Assembly: GCA_022827405.1 (NCBI GenBank)
Contig: JAJDTA010000049.1
Coordinates: forward strand, 1-45,070
From: Acidimicrobiia bacterium
GTDB lineage: Bacteria > Actinomycetota > Acidimicrobiia > Acidimicrobiales > Bin134
Direction: 5' to 3'
Length of the DNA: 45,070 nucleotides
The notes beneath the pieces were generated by a model, which saw only the letters and a list, made by a program, of their open reading frames with translations, had not been told where the DNA came from and did not search any database. Position numbers and translations under genes: made by a program. Positions 43,440-45,070 of this stretch are shown one piece after another. Positions within the stretch are counted from its first letter, which is position 1, and every line of letters begins with the position of its first letter.

Positions 43440-43625
43440 ATAGGCGGCCATCCAGCGTCGCAGAGTGGCGCGGTTTCGCACCGTGCGGCCCTGTTCGTGG
43501 ACATGGCGCTCGGCTATGCGGTTCACGTAGCCGTCTAGGAAGGCCCTAGCCGACCGCGGGGAGCGGCCGACGAGCGCTGGAAGGCCCGAGCCGGTGATCT
43601 GCTCGGCGTAATCGTACCAAAACGA
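43440..43625 (-). pseudogene. Fragment of a DUF4143 (AAA_14-like) ATPase gene
   Basis: Translation of the minus strand gives WYDYAEQITGSGLPALVG, RSARAFLDGYVNRIAERHV and EQGRTVRNRATLRRWMAAY in one frame. This resembles the middle of DUF4143-type ATP-binding proteins. An in-frame TAG lies upstream (43634-43632) and the P-loop part is missing; the match ends abruptly at 43440. These are typically about 400-aa proteins, so only about 60 residues survive. Confidence 0.55.
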
Positions 43626-43674
43626 CGGTTTCTACTGTACCAATACGACGGCTCTAAACGCACCGACACGACGT
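43614..43674. repeat. Three 15-bp repeats with 23-bp period
   Basis: GTACCAAAACGACGG at 43614, GTACCAATACGACGG at 43637 and GCACCGACACGACGT at 43660. The copies start exactly 23 bp apart, about two helical turns. The 8-bp spacers differ (TTTCTACT, CTCTAAAC). Confidence 0.65.
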
Positions 43675-43781
43675 ATGCCAGTCTGAGTATCCCCCTATGA
43701 CTGGTCACCTCCATTTGAGGCGATGGCGCCGTTCGCTCTCTTCACTTTGTCGGATACCGAACAGTTACTTGTTTGTGGATG

Positions 43782-43795
43782 TAACCGGACGGTTA
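43782..43795. promoter_or_regulatory. Inverted repeat upstream of hipB, candidate autoregulatory operator
   Basis: TAACCG-GA-CGGTTA, a perfect 6+6 bp inverted repeat, lies 4 bp before ATG 43800. TTGTTT (43769-43774) and TTATAC (43793-43798), 18 bp apart, form a plausible promoter overlapping it. HipB proteins usually repress their own operon at such sites. Confidence 0.45.
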
Positions 43796-43799
43796 TACG

Positions 43800-44108
43800 A
43801 TGCTCGGTGTGGTAAGCGAGGGGATCGCTCCGATAAGGGTACCGCTGCGTACCGCAGTTGAGTTCGGCGAGTTCATCCGCGCCGCCCGCAAGCGCGCCGG
43901 TATAACCCAAGCCGACCTAGCCTACCGACTCGGTGTTTCCCGAAAATGGGTGTCCGAGGTAGAGAGGGGGAAGCCCACTGTCGAATTCGGCATGGTTCTA
44001 ACCGCTCTTCGGTTCCTCGGCTTCACCCTTCAGGCCACCACATCTCCCGCACCGGCCATTGTCGTAGACGACCTCCTTGACGCGCTTACCGAAGGTGGCC
44101 AAGCATGA
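43800..44108 (+). CDS. hipB: HipB-type antitoxin, XRE family
   Basis: 102 aa. The helix-turn-helix is clear: FGEFIRAARKRAGITQADLAYRLGVSRKWVSEVERGKPTVEFG, given here as one continuous domain spanning residues about 22-65. It would bind the operator and neutralise HipA. The ATG at 43800 lies very close to the likely -10, so GTG 43809 may be the true start. The stop overlaps the hipA ATG (ATGA), as usual for these pairs. Confidence 0.85.
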   Translation: MLGVVSEGIAPIRVPLRTAVEFGEFIRAARKRAGITQADLAYRLGVSRKWVSEVERGKPTVEFGMVLTALRFLGFTLQATTSPAPAIVVDDLLDALTEGGQA

Positions 44109-45070
44109 AGCTGGCAGTGCTGCTTGGTAGGCGCATAGCAGGGACCCTTGTCTTGTCCGACAGCAGGCCGACATTTGCCTACGACCCTGCGTACGCTGGC
44201 TATGACGGCCCGCCTCTGTCAGTGCGATTCCCGATCGCCGCTGGTGGTGCAGAGGGCGACGACCTGAATAACTGGCTCTTGGGGCTGTTGCCTGATGACT
44301 CAGGCACGCTGAATGCCCTGCGGGCGGAACACGACCTTCCCCCAAGCAGTACGCTGCACCTGCTCGGAACACCGATGGGGGCTGATTGTGCGGGAGCCGT
44401 GCGGTTTTGCTCACCCGATCAAGCGGCGACCCTTGCGGATGCCGCGGGAGGGGCCAGCCCGATCTCGGAATCCGAGATCGCTGAATGGCTAAGGGCGCTC
44501 CAGCGAGACCCTGCCCGCCGCGGCCTGCGCACGCCAGATGCCGACTCGGGATTCAGCCTTGCCGGTGTGCAGCCGAAGGTTGCTGTCCGCCGCACGGAAA
44601 ACGGGGGATGGGCTGTGCCGCACGGTGCTCTGCCCACCACTCACATAATCAAGGCCACGCGTCCTGGGACCTTCCCCCATGAGGCCATAGTTGAGCACCT
44701 TACTCAGGTGGTCGCGTCGTTGATCGGGCTGCCCGCTGCCCGCACATCCGTGGCCACTTACGAAGGAGTCGAGGTAATCATCGTCGAGCGCTTCGATAGG
44801 CCAGCAGACGGCTTGTCCCGCATTCACCAAGAGGACTTTTGCCAGGCCCTCGGCAAACCACCGAATATGAAGTACCAGCGGGACGGTGGTCCCGGACCCA
44901 GGGAGATTGCAGACCTCCTCCGCGGCCAGGGCCATGCTGCCGACCTCAACAGGTTCTGCGACTACCTCCTTTATCAATGGATCACCGCATCCTCTGACGG
45001 ACACGCAAAAAACTATGGCCTGCTCCTGCCCGGTGCCGGCGTGGTGCGCCTGTGCCCCCTCTACGACACG
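44105..45070 (+). CDS. hipA: HipA-type serine/threonine kinase toxin, cut by the window end
   Basis: 322 codons without a stop at the window edge; full HipA proteins have about 400-440 aa. HipA phosphorylates a target (glutamyl-tRNA synthetase in E. coli), causing growth arrest. Visible are the N-terminal subdomain (LLPDDSGTLNALRAEH), the GAVRF segment, the ATP-loop type FSLAGVQPKVAVR (near 150), the Lys in HIIKATRPG, IIVERFDR, the catalytic SSDGHAKNYGLLL (near 297) and PLYDT at the edge. All key residues seen are intact, so the pair looks active. It sits beside decayed genes, typical of a mobile defence or toxin patch. Confidence 0.9.
   Translation, partial: MKLAVLLGRRIAGTLVLSDSRPTFAYDPAYAGYDGPPLSVRFPIAAGGAEGDDLNNWLLGLLPDDSGTLNALRAEHDLPPSSTLHLLGTPMGADCAGAVRFCSPDQAATLADAAGGASPISESEIAEWLRALQRDPARRGLRTPDADSGFSLAGVQPKVAVRRTENGGWAVPHGALPTTHIIKATRPGTFPHEAIVEHLTQVVASLIGLPAARTSVATYEGVEVIIVERFDRPADGLSRIHQEDFCQALGKPPNMKYQRDGGPGPREIADLLRGQGHAADLNRFCDYLLYQWITASSDGHAKNYGLLLPGAGVVRLCPLYDT

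Larger units (their letters stand above)
43360..43799. other. Gene-poor region with fragments and repeats
   Basis: The 440 bp between the chimeric remnant and hipB hold the DUF4143 remnant (43440-43625), three tandem 15-bp repeats (43614-43674), and the AT-richer hipB promoter/operator zone (43740-43799). The first 80 bp show nothing recognisable. Confidence 0.6.

Noticed and set aside
43041-43526. 161-codon minus-strand frame
   Set aside because: Only its first about 29 residues (the DUF4143 remnant) look like protein; the rest is antisense to the chimeric remnant.

Overview
The window is about 45 kb of GC-rich, tightly packed bacterial chromosome. It looks actinobacterial, and the class Acidimicrobiia is the best guess. 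The reasons are a mycothiol acetyltransferase (mshD), menaquinone genes (menA, menG), a protein with cysteine-pair RCC1-like repeats, the high GC content, and many genes that lack a Shine-Dalgarno site but carry a TANNNT box 6-9 nt before the start codon, as expected for leaderless mRNAs. This placement is inferred from gene content; no search was run.

Layout. 1-10.3 kb: Xaa-Pro peptidase with a membrane protein, cobalamin-dependent methionine synthase (metH) divergent from leucyl aminopeptidase, a Uma2-type protein, a MauE-like membrane protein, a DUF1214 protein and a small winged-helix-like protein. 10.3-16.4 kb: sirtuin, rhodanese-MoeB fusion, SGNH/RCC1-repeat exported protein and a YyaL-type thioredoxin-domain protein. 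16.5-23.4 kb: menA, acyl-CoA ligase, menG, mshD, nth, zinc alcohol dehydrogenase and an LLM oxidoreductase. 23.5-28.7 kb: hisD-C-B-H-A-F as one overlapping operon. 28.7-35.3 kb: alpha/beta hydrolase divergent from a GroES-like gene, then hisI, trpE, ygfZ, trpF, trpB, trpA. hisG, hisE, trpC and trpD are not in the window. 35.4-36.6 kb: HU protein, a Bcp peroxiredoxin and fabZ. 36.6-41 kb: the fatty acid synthesis operon fabD-fabH-fabG-acpP-fabF on the minus strand. 41.1-43 kb: tRNA-Leu(CAA) and an NCS2 permease. 43-45 kb: a patch of decayed, spliced gene fragments with tandem repeats, followed by a hipBA toxin-antitoxin pair whose hipA runs off the window.

The most striking item is the Bcp peroxiredoxin at 35681-36145. 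Its reading frame is interrupted by one UGA exactly where the peroxidatic cysteine should be (TPG-UGA-T). The frame then continues to normal family length and keeps a cysteine 36 residues later, the resolving position known for some Bcp proteins. This fits a selenocysteine-containing peroxiredoxin, and a small GC hairpin lies downstream of the UGA. Other notable points are FabD fused to a lysine-free biotinyl/lipoyl-like domain, a symmetric bidirectional promoter, a convergent hairpin that holds the stop codons of both flanking genes, a 123-codon chimera of two unrelated protein families, and three 15-bp repeats at exact 23-bp spacing next to hipBA.
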